A stretch of 42,153 nucleotides of DNA. Source: Gammaproteobacteria bacterium (GTDB lineage Bacteria > Pseudomonadota > Gammaproteobacteria > Pseudomonadales > Azotimanducaceae). The stretch is taken from the NCBI GenBank assembly GCA_026713185.1, contig JAPOOX010000179.1, forward strand, positions 1 through 42,153, in the 5' to 3' direction. Positions 24,543-33,779 of this stretch are shown here, piece after piece; positions within the stretch are counted from its first letter, which is position 1; the number at the start of each line of letters is the position of its first letter. The notes beneath the pieces were generated by a model, which did no database searches, was not told the origin of the DNA, and saw only the letters and a list, made by a program, of their open reading frames with translations. The position numbers were made by a program, and so were the translations under genes.

Positions 24543-26284
24543 TGGCTTACGTCGCTCTCTCAGACAGGGGACAGGTAATTTCCCATCCCCATAGCTGGAT
24601 TACCAAATACGTTTGGAGCCAGGATCACAAGGTTATTGCGATCCAGTATGGAATCACCGCAATCGCCGTGGGTGTGCTTGCCTTGGTCCTGTCCGCAATG
24701 ATGCGTCTGCAACTGGGATTTCCGGATACCTTATCCATTATAAGCCCCAGTGAGTATTACCAGTATGTGACCATGCACGGCATGATCATGGTTATTTACC
24801 TGCTGACTGCGCTCTTTCTGGGTGGTTTTGGTAACTACCTTATTCCGTTGATGGTTGGCGCCAGGGATATGGTTTTTCCCTATATGAACATGCTCAGTTA
24901 TTGGGTATATCTGGTCTCGGTTATCATTCTTGTGGCCAGCTTTTTCGTCCCCGGCGGTCCCACAGGCGCTGGCTGGACGTTGTATCCACCTCAGGCAATC
25001 ATGCACGGCACACCTGGTGCTGACTGGGGAATCATTCTCATGCTGGTTTCTCTGGCGGTGTTCATCGTGGCCTTTACCATGGGTGGACTGAATTACGTCA
25101 CCACGGTTCTCCAGGCTCGTACTCGCGGCATGACGATGATACGTTTGCCGTTATCCGTCTGGGGTATATTTACCGCAACCATACTCGGGCTTCTCGCCTT
25201 CCCGGCACTGTTGGTGAGTGCCATCATGATGACACTGGACCGGTTGCTGGGTACCAGCTTCTTCATGCCGGCGATTGTTTCCATGGGCGAACAGACCAGT
25301 TACGATGGTGGCAGTCCGATATTGTTCCAACATTTATTCTGGTTTTTTGGGCATCCTGAAGTCTATATTGTTGCTTTGCCGGCATTTGGCCTGGTATCCG
25401 ACCTGCTCAGTACCCATGCCCGTAAAAATATATTTGGTTACCGCATGATGGTTTGGGCCATCGTCATTATTGGCGCCCTCAGCTTCGTCGTCTGGGCGCA
25501 CCACATGTATGTCAGTGGCATGAATCCATATTTCGGATTCTTTTTTGCCACGACCACACTGATCATTGCCGTACCGACCGCAATAAAAGTCTATAACTGG
25601 GTATTGACCCTGTGGCATGGGAATATTCACCTTACCGTTCCCATGTTGTTTGCCATCGGTTTTATTTTTACCTTTGTTCACGGTGGGCTTACCGGTATTT
25701 TCCTGGGTAACGTGGTTGTTGATCTGCCGCTGTCTGATACCTATTTTGTGGTGGGTCACTTTCATATGGTGATGGGTGTCTCACCGATACTTGTTGTGTT
25801 CGGCGCTATCTACCACTGGTATCCCAAGATGACCGGCAGGATGTTCAACAGTGCTATGGGTAAGTGGCACTTCTGGCTTACCTTCCTGGGAACCTATGCA
25901 ATCTATCTTCCCATGCACTATCTCGGCTTCCTGGGTGTACCCAGACGATATTTTGCCTATGAAGGGATCGACTTTATTCCTGAATCAGCAATGGCGCTGA
26001 ATACACAGATCACAGTAGCGGCGCTGTTTGTCGCCGTTGTTCAGATTCTCTTTTTCGTCAATATCATCTGGAGTATGTTCAAGGGTCCAAAAGCTGACCC
26101 CAATCCCTGGGGCGCAACAACGCTGGAATGGCAGACAGCCGAAACGCCTCCCATTCACGGCAACTGGGGTCCGGAATTACCCGGGGTCTACCGGTGGGCA
26201 TACGATTACAGCGTCCCTGGTGCGGAGAAGGACTTTATTCCGCAAAACCAACCACCAGCACCCGGGGAGAAAGTGGTAATCTGA
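24542..26284 (+). CDS. coxA: Cytochrome c oxidase subunit I
   Basis: Catalytic subunit with low-spin haem, high-spin haem and CuB; reduces oxygen and pumps protons in the inner membrane. 580 residues, about 12 membrane helices. Haem/CuB ligands: H79 (MHGMIMV), H271 with the cross-linked Y275 and proton-channel E273 (GHPEVY), H320-H321 (WAHHMYVSGM), H406 and H408 (GHFHMVMG). The HPEVY form places it in type A1 oxidases. SGM after the His pair replaces the more common TGM in the K-channel region, as in several bacterial groups. Second gene of the operon, one-base overlaps with coxB. Confidence 0.97.
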   Translation: MAYVALSDRGQVISHPHSWITKYVWSQDHKVIAIQYGITAIAVGVLALVLSAMMRLQLGFPDTLSIISPSEYYQYVTMHGMIMVIYLLTALFLGGFGNYLIPLMVGARDMVFPYMNMLSYWVYLVSVIILVASFFVPGGPTGAGWTLYPPQAIMHGTPGADWGIILMLVSLAVFIVAFTMGGLNYVTTVLQARTRGMTMIRLPLSVWGIFTATILGLLAFPALLVSAIMMTLDRLLGTSFFMPAIVSMGEQTSYDGGSPILFQHLFWFFGHPEVYIVALPAFGLVSDLLSTHARKNIFGYRMMVWAIVIIGALSFVVWAHHMYVSGMNPYFGFFFATTTLIIAVPTAIKVYNWVLTLWHGNIHLTVPMLFAIGFIFTFVHGGLTGIFLGNVVVDLPLSDTYFVVGHFHMVMGVSPILVVFGAIYHWYPKMTGRMFNSAMGKWHFWLTFLGTYAIYLPMHYLGFLGVPRRYFAYEGIDFIPESAMALNTQITVAALFVAVVQILFFVNIIWSMFKGPKADPNPWGATTLEWQTAETPPIHGNWGPELPGVYRWAYDYSVPGAEKDFIPQNQPPAPGEKVVI

Positions 26285-26285
26285 C

Positions 26286-26942
26286 ATGGAAGCGATACTC
26301 GTTTTCATCTTTATAGCCGTAGGGTTTGCCGGTTGGTGGCTTTGGCACGAGAAGATACTGGACAAGCCCTGGACTACTGAAGGCACCGAGACTGACCTGC
26401 GGGAAAGTATAGGTACCATTCTGCCCACCAGGAGAACGGGACTGGCTGTTTTCCTCGCGGTTGTTACCAGCGTATTTGCGCTTCTGGTCAGTGCGTACTT
26501 CACGCGCATGGAACTGAACGACTGGCATCCGGTACAGGAACCGGGGCTTCTCTGGTTCAACACTGTGCTGCTGATACTCGCCAGCGTTTCAATTCACTGG
26601 TGCAGTCGTTCGGACAAGATCAATACCGTCAAGTTGATGTTGCTGGCTACCGGGGGCTTCACGGTTTTTTTTATCATTGGCCAATTTATGGCCTGGCAGC
26701 AACTGGTCATTGAGGGTTACTACCTTCAATCCAATCCAGCCAATGCGTTTTTCTATCTGTTCACCGGGTTGCATGGAATACACCTTCTGGGTGGTCTATG
26801 GGTCTGGTTCGGCGCAATGCTGAGGGTGTTTACCGGCGTTGAAATTGAACAGGCAAAGATTAGTGTGCAGTTATGCCGTACTTACTGGCATTTTCTGCTG
26901 GTCATCTGGATGGTGATATTTGCTTTACTTCTATCCACATAA
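26286..26942 (+). CDS. Cytochrome c oxidase subunit III-like protein (first copy)
   Basis: 218 residues, about six membrane segments. Family marks are GYYLQSNPANAFFYLFTGLHGIHLLGG split over two helices and the closing CRTYWHFLLVIWMVIFALL. It begins one base after the coxA stop. Shorter than the usual 260-300 residues. It stabilises subunit I and its proton uptake. A second subunit III-like gene follows at 26958; the two differ clearly and are not a recent duplicate. Confidence 0.85.
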   Translation: MEAILVFIFIAVGFAGWWLWHEKILDKPWTTEGTETDLRESIGTILPTRRTGLAVFLAVVTSVFALLVSAYFTRMELNDWHPVQEPGLLWFNTVLLILASVSIHWCSRSDKINTVKLMLLATGGFTVFFIIGQFMAWQQLVIEGYYLQSNPANAFFYLFTGLHGIHLLGGLWVWFGAMLRVFTGVEIEQAKISVQLCRTYWHFLLVIWMVIFALLLST

Positions 26943-26957
26943 ACAGGATCCAACAAC

Positions 26958-27644
26958 ATGAGTGACAACGCAGTATCAAGCCCTGCTGAACTAGAAGAAG
27001 GTGTGTCCGGCTTTACGCAGGACTGGACTTCGGACAAGCAGACTTTCCACGCGCCCTGGGGCAAGGCGATGATGTGGATATTTCTGTTAAGCGATACATT
27101 TATTTTTTCCATCTTTCTGACCTCCTACATGAAGGTACGGATTACCACCACTGTTCCGTGGCCCAATCCCAGTGAAGTGTTCGCACTGACGCTTTTTGGA
27201 CATCACATTCCATTGCTTCTGATTGCCATCATGACATTTATCCTGATCAGCAGCAGCGGCACGATGGCGATGGCGGTGAACTTTGGTTATCGCAGGAATC
27301 GAAAAGCGGTGGTCTGGCTGATGGGTGCTACAGCCCTGTTTGGCGCCTCATTCGTTGGCATGCAGGCATTTGAGTGGACCAAACTCATTGTGGAAGAAGG
27401 TGTCAGACCCTGGGGTAATCCTATGGGGGCTGCTCAATTCGGCGCCTCTTTCTTCATGATTACCGGATTTCATGGATTACACGTCAGTGCCGGTGTCATT
27501 TATTTAACTTATATAGCCATCAAGGTCGGTCGTGGAGACTACGACAGGTCGAATAACTACGAAGCGGTAGAAATCGCGGGTCTCTACTGGCACTTTGTAG
27601 ACCTTGTTTGGGTATTTATTTTTGCGTTCTTTTATCTTTGGTGA
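26958..27644 (+). CDS. Cytochrome c oxidase subunit III-like protein (second copy)
   Basis: 228 residues, five membrane helices. Carries WIFLLSDTFIFSIFLTSYM, the helix TGFHGLHVSAGVIYL and the last helix GLYWHFVDLVWVFIFAFFYLW, all classic subunit III (CoxC/CtaE) signatures; this copy is closer to the textbook family than the one at 26286. A soluble N-terminus of about 35 residues precedes the first helix. Fourth gene of the operon, 15 bases after its neighbour. Confidence 0.88.
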   Translation: MSDNAVSSPAELEEGVSGFTQDWTSDKQTFHAPWGKAMMWIFLLSDTFIFSIFLTSYMKVRITTTVPWPNPSEVFALTLFGHHIPLLLIAIMTFILISSSGTMAMAVNFGYRRNRKAVVWLMGATALFGASFVGMQAFEWTKLIVEEGVRPWGNPMGAAQFGASFFMITGFHGLHVSAGVIYLTYIAIKVGRGDYDRSNNYEAVEIAGLYWHFVDLVWVFIFAFFYLW

Positions 27645-27653
27645 GGAAATAAT

Positions 27654-27971
27654 ATGTCGGAAGCAGAGGGTCAGCAACATCCGATCAAGATATATCTGTG
27701 GATCTGGTTTCTGTTGTTTGTACTGAGTACATTGTCCTATATGGTTGACTATATTGGTTACCAGGGAATGTTGCGCTGGTCGCTTATCCTTGTTTTCATG
27801 TTCCTGAAGGCGGGTTTTATTGTCGCCATTTTCATGCACATGACATGGGAAAGGATGTCGCTTGCCTGCGCTATACTGACGCCACCGCTGGTTATACTGG
27901 TTTTGATTGGTCTGATGGTAGTCGAGGGTGAGTACACGTTTGGAAGCCGTCTGAGCTTTTTCTCATCCTGA
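27654..27971 (+). CDS. Cytochrome c oxidase subunit IV (bacterial type)
   Basis: 105 residues with three membrane helices (YLWIWFLLFVLSTLSYMVDY; LVFMFLKAGFIVAIFMHMTW; PPLVILVLIGLMVVEG). The middle helix with KAGFIVAIFMHM is the mark of the prokaryotic subunit IV family. A small accessory subunit aiding assembly. Lies 9 bases after the second subunit III gene. Confidence 0.9.
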   Translation: MSEAEGQQHPIKIYLWIWFLLFVLSTLSYMVDYIGYQGMLRWSLILVFMFLKAGFIVAIFMHMTWERMSLACAILTPPLVILVLIGLMVVEGEYTFGSRLSFFSS

Positions 27972-27988
27972 ATCCAGCAGAGTAAACA

Positions 27989-28876
27989 ATGTCTGGTCAT
28001 GATGGTCAACTAACCCTGCCAGGTCAGTTCTGGCAGGACTATCTGGAGCTGTGTAAACCAAGGGTCGTCGCCTTGATGCTGCTGTGCACCACCGTCGGCA
28101 TGTTTCTGGCTTCGTCCTCCATGGTTCCTCTGGACCTGCTTTTCTATACCAATCTCGGTGTCGCACTGGTCGCGGGTTCCGCCGCCAGCGTGAACCACAT
28201 TGTTGATGTTCAGGTTGACGCCAGAATGTCACGGACAGCAGGCCGGCCTATCGTTCAAGGTCGAATTTCCGCTAGCGCCGGTATCCTGTTCGCAGCGATT
28301 ACCGGTATCCTGGGAATGACAGTCCTGGTATTTCTGGTTAACCCGCTCACGGCCTGGTTAAATCTTGCCTCCTGGATCGGATATGGGCTTATTTATTCAA
28401 TATATCTAAAGCCCTCAACGCCACAGAATATTGTTATTGGTGGTCTGTTTGGCGCGGCTCCTCCATTGTTTGGCTGGACAGCTGTCACGAATCAGATAGA
28501 ACCTGGCGGCATTCTCCTTGTCATGATTATTTTCACCTGGACCCCACCACACTTCTGGGCGTTAGCTCTGGACCGCATCGAGGAATACAAAAAAGTGGAA
28601 TACCCCATGCTCCCTGTGACTCACGGAGAGAAGACCACACGGGTCTATATACTGGGATACACCATGGCGCTGACGATCATGAGTGTTTTCCCATATTTCA
28701 TAGGAATGAGCGGTTTGAGCTACCTGGTGGGCGCTGTTGTACTGGGTGCTGTTTTTATTTTCTACGCAATCAGGTTGCTGCTGGACCGCAAAAACGCTGC
28801 GATTCAGACTTTCAGGTACTCGATCATCTATCTGATGCTGTTGTTTGTGGTTTTACTGGTAGACCATCTCGTCTGA
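27989..28876 (+). CDS. ctaB: Protohaem IX farnesyltransferase (haem O synthase)
   Basis: Adds the farnesyl tail to haem B to make haem O, the first step toward the haem A used by this oxidase. 295 residues, about nine membrane helices. The prenyl-binding motif N69-x3-D73-x3-D77 (NHIVDVQVDARMSRTAGRP) and a second site GVALVAG upstream are present, and WTPPHFWALALDRIEEY with TRVYILGYT follow. Last gene of the cox operon, 17 bases after subunit IV. No haem A synthase, Surf1 or Cox11 gene is in the window. Confidence 0.95.
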   Translation: MSGHDGQLTLPGQFWQDYLELCKPRVVALMLLCTTVGMFLASSSMVPLDLLFYTNLGVALVAGSAASVNHIVDVQVDARMSRTAGRPIVQGRISASAGILFAAITGILGMTVLVFLVNPLTAWLNLASWIGYGLIYSIYLKPSTPQNIVIGGLFGAAPPLFGWTAVTNQIEPGGILLVMIIFTWTPPHFWALALDRIEEYKKVEYPMLPVTHGEKTTRVYILGYTMALTIMSVFPYFIGMSGLSYLVGAVVLGAVFIFYAIRLLLDRKNAAIQTFRYSIIYLMLLFVVLLVDHLV

Positions 28877-28884
28877 ATCCGGGA

Positions 28885-29493
28885 TCATCGCAGGGAGTTA
28901 AGGTAGGCAACCAGATCATTCACTGCCTGATCGCTTGTCAGGGTAATGGCCATCGGTTGCATTTGCAGCCCGAAAGTATCCGCTGGGTCTGTTCCCCGTA
29001 TACCCGATTTGAAATTCTTCAATTGCCGCGCCACGTACCAGTCTTGCTGGATGAGGAGATTTGGCGAATTCATGGCCTGCAGACCTTTGCCGTCTGCACC
29101 ATGACAGGCCGAGCAGACAATGTAGAGCGCTTTGCCGGCTTCGACGTTACCTTCGATAGTATTGGGAATGTCAACGGGCGGCATTTCCGAAATGTAAGCA
29201 GCAATACTGCTCACTGCCGCATCGTCCGCCAGTACTAACGCCATTGGCGCCATTTGCTGGCCATATATATCGTCCTTGTGTGAACCCCGAACACCTGATT
29301 TAAAATTCTTCAATTGTGTTTCCACGTACCAGGCTTCCTGGCCCGCGATCGCAGGTGAGTTGAGCGCGACATTACCTTCACCGTTCGCACCATGGCAGGC
29401 GATACAAATCGCATACGCCGCTTGATCAGCCTGGATTGGCGAAGTAATCGTCAGGGTGACTATGGCCAGAGCCAGTAGTGTAGTCTGTTTCAT
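28885..29493 (-). CDS. Periplasmic diheme cytochrome c (c4-like)
   Basis: 202 residues. Signal peptide with cleavage after about QA(22), then two cytochrome c units: C30-I-A-C33-H34 and C127-S-A-C130-H131. Distal Met regions YGQQMAPM and FGLQMQPM. Soluble electron carrier. It is strikingly close to the tail of CoxB: both carry WYVE/WYLERQL, NFKxGxRGxHxDDxYGQQMAPM-like runs. It converges on ctaB with a gap of 8 bases and is probably the electron donor or a recent gene copy of the tail. Confidence 0.92.
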   Translation of the reverse strand: MKQTTLLALAIVTLTITSPIQADQAAYAICIACHGANGEGNVALNSPAIAGQEAWYVETQLKNFKSGVRGSHKDDIYGQQMAPMALVLADDAAVSSIAAYISEMPPVDIPNTIEGNVEAGKALYIVCSACHGADGKGLQAMNSPNLLIQQDWYVARQLKNFKSGIRGTDPADTFGLQMQPMAITLTSDQAVNDLVAYLNSLR

Positions 29494-29611
29494 TTCTATC
29501 CTTGAGTTGATAATTCTTGATGGTGGCTGATTCGTTTATTGGAAACCAAACGTGTATTCGGACTTTTTACTTGAAGCAGCCTGCAGTGAAAGGTGTATTT
29601 TACCGGAGCCT

Positions 29612-29625
29612 GTGATCTACATCAA
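29612..29625. promoter_or_regulatory. FNR/Anr-like binding site
   Basis: GTGATCTACATCAA differs from the TTGAT-N4-ATCAA consensus only in its first base, and TGAT/ATCA is a perfect inverted repeat. It lies about 79 bases before the gene at 29691 and 119 bases before the diverging diheme cytochrome start. Cytochrome c peroxidase genes are classic targets of such low-oxygen regulators. Confidence 0.5.
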
Positions 29626-29690
29626 TTTTGCTTTCAATATCCAGGATTCTTTGACATTACACAGACTGCCTTTCCCTTTACAATGGGCGC

Positions 29691-30266
29691 ATGACCCGAT
29701 TGTCTCAGCATATTCTCTGGTGCGTTATCATTTTTTTACCTCATGACGTTGCAGCTCACGGCAGTGTTATTGCGGGCGAGGATATCTGTGAAGTTGAAAT
29801 TGGTTATCTAAAGGCTCATTTCAAAGTTTATCTGCCTCGAACCCATCAGCGAAAGGAATTCTGTGAAGATCTGCCTGCGGTGACAGAGAGCCTGTTCATT
29901 ATGGAATACGGTAATGAACAACTGAGCAGCATGATGATCGATTTTCGTATTATTCGGGATGTTACAGGCCTGGAGAAATTCGTCAGGGAGGAGCATATTG
30001 CCGGGATTGATGATCTGGAATCAGCAACGGTATTTTACCAGCCACCATCAATCGAACCCGACGTATACAGTGTGGTAGTTAACTTTATGGCGCCAGGGTG
30101 GTATGTCGGTATCGTGACTGCCTCTCTGGATGATGCAGTCTATACCGCGGTATTTCCTTTTGAGGCAGGATTTACGGGCGTTGGCTACTGGCCTTACTTT
30201 GCTGTCCTGATCGCTGCTTTTCTATTATTTATCTGGTACGACAGACGGCGGGAACAGAGTGAGTAA
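29691..30266 (+). CDS. Exported protein with C-terminal membrane anchor, unknown function
   Basis: 191 residues. Signal peptide ending near VAAHG, a globular middle with two Cys (EDICEVEIG and EFCEDLPA), and one membrane helix near the C-terminus (YFAVLIAAFLLFIWY) followed by basic residues, so the domain faces the periplasm. First gene of a three-gene set with overlaps; the two that follow encode a YtkA-type protein and a cytochrome c peroxidase. The family is not recognised; a copper or haem maturation helper is possible by context only. Confidence 0.75.
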   Translation: MTRLSQHILWCVIIFLPHDVAAHGSVIAGEDICEVEIGYLKAHFKVYLPRTHQRKEFCEDLPAVTESLFIMEYGNEQLSSMMIDFRIIRDVTGLEKFVREEHIAGIDDLESATVFYQPPSIEPDVYSVVVNFMAPGWYVGIVTASLDDAVYTAVFPFEAGFTGVGYWPYFAVLIAAFLLFIWYDRRREQSE

Positions 30267-30663
30267 TTTTACACCGACCCCATTTATTCTGTTACTGGTG
30301 CTGTCCTGCCATGCTGTGGCGAGTCAATCTACGACTCCTGATGGCTTCTGGACATCTGATCGTTTTCAGGTGTCATTTGAAAGCAAGCTGAAACCGATTG
30401 TCATCAATCAGATCCATCAATGGATTATTCAGGTACAGACACTGGATGGCGTACCTGTATCCAAAGCAGAAATCTCTTTCGATGGTGGTATGCCTGACCA
30501 TGACCATGGACTACCTACAGATCCCCAGGTGACAGAGAACCTGGGGGATGGTCGTTATCGTGTCGAAGGGCTGCGATTCCATATGCAGGGCCTATGGGAA
30601 CTGAAAATCACCATTCAGGCAGACAACATGCAAGATGTCGTCACCATATCACTGGAATTGTAG
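30259..30663 (+). CDS. Exported YtkA/FixH-like domain protein
   Basis: 134 residues starting at a GTG that overlaps the upstream gene by 8 bases. Signal peptide through about AVASQS, then a single immunoglobulin-like beta domain. The motif GGMPDHDHGLPTDPQV with its His cluster and LRFHMQGLWELKI is typical of YtkA-like/FixH-like proteins, often linked to copper handling in oxidase and peroxidase operons. It overlaps the peroxidase start by one base. Confidence 0.82.
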   Translation: MSNFTPTPFILLLVLSCHAVASQSTTPDGFWTSDRFQVSFESKLKPIVINQIHQWIIQVQTLDGVPVSKAEISFDGGMPDHDHGLPTDPQVTENLGDGRYRVEGLRFHMQGLWELKITIQADNMQDVVTISLEL

Positions 30664-31937
30664 TGAAGATCGGTCATTTATTCGGAACGCTGGTGCTGGC
30701 AATAACTGTCGTCTGGATTTATTTTCAACTGCCGCATCTCCCGCAATGGACCCGGGTGGAAATGGATATCATCCAGTCATTATGGATAGGTAACCTTGAC
30801 CCGTTGCCCGATGATACAACCAATAAAGTTGCGGATGATCCTGGCGCCGCAAGGTTGGGTCACCAGCTTTTCTTTGATAAGAGACTGAGCATCAACGGGG
30901 CTTTTTCCTGCGCCTCCTGCCATCAACCGGATAAACGATTTACAGATGGTCTGGTCAGGGGAATTGCCATTGGACAAACGCAACGCAACACTCTCAGTAT
31001 TATTGGTGGTGCATACAGCCCGTGGCAATACTGGGATGGACGTAAAGACAGCCAGTGGTCACAGGCCCTCGCACCTCTGGAGCACCCATTGGAACTGGGC
31101 GCAAACCGGATGTTTGTCGCACGTCTGGTAGGCACAGTGCAGACTTATAAAGATGCCTACGAGGTACTCTTCGATACTTTCCCGGATCTGTCGGACCGCA
31201 GTCGATTTCCCGACAATGCCGGACCTGTTGCAGACACTGAGTGGAATGCAGCCTGGCAAGGTATGGCTGCATCAGACAGGGACATAGTGAATCGGATTTT
31301 TGCCAATATCGGCAAATCCATAGCGGCTTATGAGCGTTTATTGGTACCGGGACAGTCAAGATTTGATGACTATGTTGATGCTATTCAGTCTGGCAATCGA
31401 TCTGAAATACTCAACCATGACGAAATTGCAGGTTTACGTCTCTTTATTGGAAAGGCGAACTGTATCCAGTGTCACAACGGACCACTCTTTACCAATAACG
31501 AATTTCACAATACCGGCACCGCAACTTCGCCGGGTGAGATTCCCGATAAAGGTCGTGTTCAAGGGGTCCGGGAGGCGAGTTCCGATCTGTTCAACTGTGT
31601 GGGTGTTTATTCGGCCTCTAACGATCACTGTGCAGAACTGCGCTTTGCTCGCACCGGGTCGGACCTGATTGGCACGATGCGAACGCCTTCGCTGAGAAAT
31701 CTGGAAGGCACTGCGCCCTATATGCACAAGGGTCAGCTGGCGACACTTGCAGATGTGCTGGATCATTACAAAGAAGCCCCACTGGCCATCATTGGTCACA
31801 ATGAGGCTAAACCACTCAATCTGACGCTACGTGAACTTGACCAGTTGGAAGCATTTTTACACACGCTCGATGCACCCGTGGCGGTGGCGCCTGAGTGGTT
31901 GTCGCCACCTGCTATCATGCACCCTGTGAATAATTGA
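30663..31937 (+). CDS. Diheme cytochrome c peroxidase / MauG family
   Basis: 424 residues. Starts at GTG 30663, whose G is the last base of the preceding stop; an in-frame upstream ATG (30594) is inside the YtkA gene and breaks the export signal. A membrane helix or uncleaved signal at about 5-22, then haem sites C83-A-S-C86-H87 (high-potential region after LGHQLFFDKRLSIN) and C267-I-Q-C270-H271, and RTPSLRNLEGTAPYMHKG near the end. Reduces hydrogen peroxide in the periplasm with electrons from a cytochrome c. Partner genes upstream and an FNR-like box suggest oxygen-limited expression. Confidence 0.93.
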   Translation: MKIGHLFGTLVLAITVVWIYFQLPHLPQWTRVEMDIIQSLWIGNLDPLPDDTTNKVADDPGAARLGHQLFFDKRLSINGAFSCASCHQPDKRFTDGLVRGIAIGQTQRNTLSIIGGAYSPWQYWDGRKDSQWSQALAPLEHPLELGANRMFVARLVGTVQTYKDAYEVLFDTFPDLSDRSRFPDNAGPVADTEWNAAWQGMAASDRDIVNRIFANIGKSIAAYERLLVPGQSRFDDYVDAIQSGNRSEILNHDEIAGLRLFIGKANCIQCHNGPLFTNNEFHNTGTATSPGEIPDKGRVQGVREASSDLFNCVGVYSASNDHCAELRFARTGSDLIGTMRTPSLRNLEGTAPYMHKGQLATLADVLDHYKEAPLAIIGHNEAKPLNLTLRELDQLEAFLHTLDAPVAVAPEWLSPPAIMHPVNN

Positions 31938-31952
31938 AATGGAATCTGGATA

Positions 31953-32705
31953 ATGAATGAGAACAAAGTCGCCATCATCACGGGTGGTGGAACGGGAATT
32001 GGTAAACACAGCGCCCTTGCCCTGTTGCAGGAAGGATACTCGGTCACCCTCGCCGGGAGACGTCAGGAAAAGCTGGATGAAGTTGTCAGCCAGTCCGGCG
32101 CCGGAGACCGGGTACTGGCGGTTGTCACGGATGTCAGCGACCCGGAATCCGTTTCTGAACTGTTCGCCGGAACAACTAAAAAATTTGGTCGGGTCGATGT
32201 GTTGTTCAACAATGCCGGAACGGGCGCGCCGCCAGTTCCTCTGGAAGATTTGACCATTGCACAGTGGCGGCGAGTGGTAGATGTCAACCTGACGGGTGCT
32301 TTTTTGTGTACGCAACAGGCATTCCGAGTCATGAAAGCACAAACTCCCATGGGTGGTCGCATCATTAATAACGGTTCCATATCCGCTCATGTTCCCAGGC
32401 CGAATTCTTCACCCTATACCTCGACTAAACATGCCATTACCGGCCTGACCCGGTCGACTTCCCTGGATGGCCGCAAGTACAACATCGTGTGTGGTCAGAT
32501 TGATATCGGCAATGCTCTGACCGATATGACAGCGCGCATGCAAAATGGTGTGCCTCAGGCAGATGGGTCCCGCAGGGAAGAACCCACGATGGATGTCGAG
32601 CATGTTGCCCAGGCAGTAGTGCAGATGTCGAATCTGCCGTTGGCATCAAATATTCAATTCATGACCATCATGGCATCAACCATGCCCTTTATTGGTCGTG
32701 GTTAA
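31953..32705 (+). CDS. Short-chain dehydrogenase/reductase (SDR)
   Basis: 250 residues. Cofactor motif TGGGTGIG at 10-17, NNAG at 86-89, catalytic S142, Y155 and K159 (YTSTK). R36-R37 after the second strand (LAGRRQ) favours NADP. The usual C-terminal glycine motif is changed ([13 protein letters not shown]). It begins 15 bases after the peroxidase stop and is followed 26 bases on by a Gfo/Idh/MocA gene, so it probably belongs with the latter. Substrate unknown. Confidence 0.92.
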   Translation: MNENKVAIITGGGTGIGKHSALALLQEGYSVTLAGRRQEKLDEVVSQSGAGDRVLAVVTDVSDPESVSELFAGTTKKFGRVDVLFNNAGTGAPPVPLEDLTIAQWRRVVDVNLTGAFLCTQQAFRVMKAQTPMGGRIINNGSISAHVPRPNSSPYTSTKHAITGLTRSTSLDGRKYNIVCGQIDIGNALTDMTARMQNGVPQADGSRREEPTMDVEHVAQAVVQMSNLPLASNIQFMTIMASTMPFIGRG

Positions 32706-32731
32706 TTACTGGCGCGATATGGAAAATTCAA

Positions 32732-33748
32732 ATGGCTGATCGGGTAAAAATGGCACTGGTTGGTTGCGGGGGTATTGCCCGTGCACACTGGCGTGGGATT
32801 CTATATGTAGCAACTGATATCGATGTTACCGCAGTGATTGACAACCATGAAGGCCGTGTCAGGGAGATGGCGGAGAGGACCGGTGGAGAACCCTTTACAT
32901 CATTGACCGAAGCACTGAGTAAAGGTGACTTTGACGCGGTTGATCTGATGTTGCCGCATGATCTGCATATGCAATATGCCGAGGAATGTTTCATGGCGGG
33001 CAAGCATGTGGTGCTGGAGAAACCGATGGCGCCTGATGTGGCAAGTTGCAACCGTATCCTTTCAGCCGCTAAAAAAGCAGGCACGGTGTTCATGATTGCC
33101 GAGCAGTCCCAGTACTGGCCTGATGTCATCAAGGCCAAAGCGTTGATTGAAGAGGGCTCCATTGGTGACGTCGTTTCCGCCAGAGCAAATTTTTTTGATC
33201 CATTACTTGTAAATCCATACGGTCCGGTTCCCTGGCGATTCAGTCTTGAGAAATCAGGTGGTGGCATCAGTATTGATGGTGGGACTCACTGGATACGACC
33301 GCTCAGAATCTGGTTGGGAGAAATTGATGAGGCAATAGCCGTCACTTCCCGTCATGTCCCCAATATGGAGGGTGAGTCCATGGCCCACGCTATTTTTAAA
33401 TTTGAAAGTGGCGTTGCGGCTACTTTCGATGCGTTAATAAGCCCGGCCAATGTTGGACCGATGGAATCATTCAGGATAACAGGCAGTGACGGTGCGCTGG
33501 TGATCGAGAATGGTCGTACAGGTCGGTTGATGCTGTATAACGCTGATCATCCCGAGGGTGAATCCATCATGGAGGTCATGCAAGGCAGAGTCGACAGTTT
33601 TGGCACTGAACTCCAGGATTTTGCCGATGCGGTATTGCGGGGTAAAACGCTGGCCGCCTCACCGGAATACTCACTGGGGGAATTACGTACTGCGCTCGCG
33701 ATGTACCGGTCGGTTGAGAGTGGACAGTGGGAGAAGGTCTGGGAGTGA
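32732..33748 (+). CDS. Gfo/Idh/MocA-family NAD(P)-dependent oxidoreductase
   Basis: Sugar or cyclitol dehydrogenase-like enzyme, 338 residues. Rossmann motif GCGGIA at 11-16, the EKP motif E96-K97-P98 (VLEKPMA), and a catalytic-type region GGGISIDGGTHWIRPL with Asp and His near 177-181. Second domain ends in the expected AMYRSVESGQ. Family enzymes oxidise a hydroxyl of sugars, inositols or related acids; the substrate here is open. Forms a two-gene unit with the SDR at 31953. Confidence 0.92.
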   Translation: MADRVKMALVGCGGIARAHWRGILYVATDIDVTAVIDNHEGRVREMAERTGGEPFTSLTEALSKGDFDAVDLMLPHDLHMQYAEECFMAGKHVVLEKPMAPDVASCNRILSAAKKAGTVFMIAEQSQYWPDVIKAKALIEEGSIGDVVSARANFFDPLLVNPYGPVPWRFSLEKSGGGISIDGGTHWIRPLRIWLGEIDEAIAVTSRHVPNMEGESMAHAIFKFESGVAATFDALISPANVGPMESFRITGSDGALVIENGRTGRLMLYNADHPEGESIMEVMQGRVDSFGTELQDFADAVLRGKTLAASPEYSLGELRTALAMYRSVESGQWEKVWE

Positions 33749-33779
33749 CCGGCGCACACAATTCAGTCGTGATGGGTGT

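Noticed and set aside
25334..25765. A 143-codon minus-strand frame inside coxA
   Set aside because: Antisense to a strongly conserved oxidase region; the length is a by-product of base composition.
29552..29746. A 64-codon small frame in the gap before 29691
   Set aside because: It overlaps the FNR-like site and the start of the next gene and has no ribosome site.
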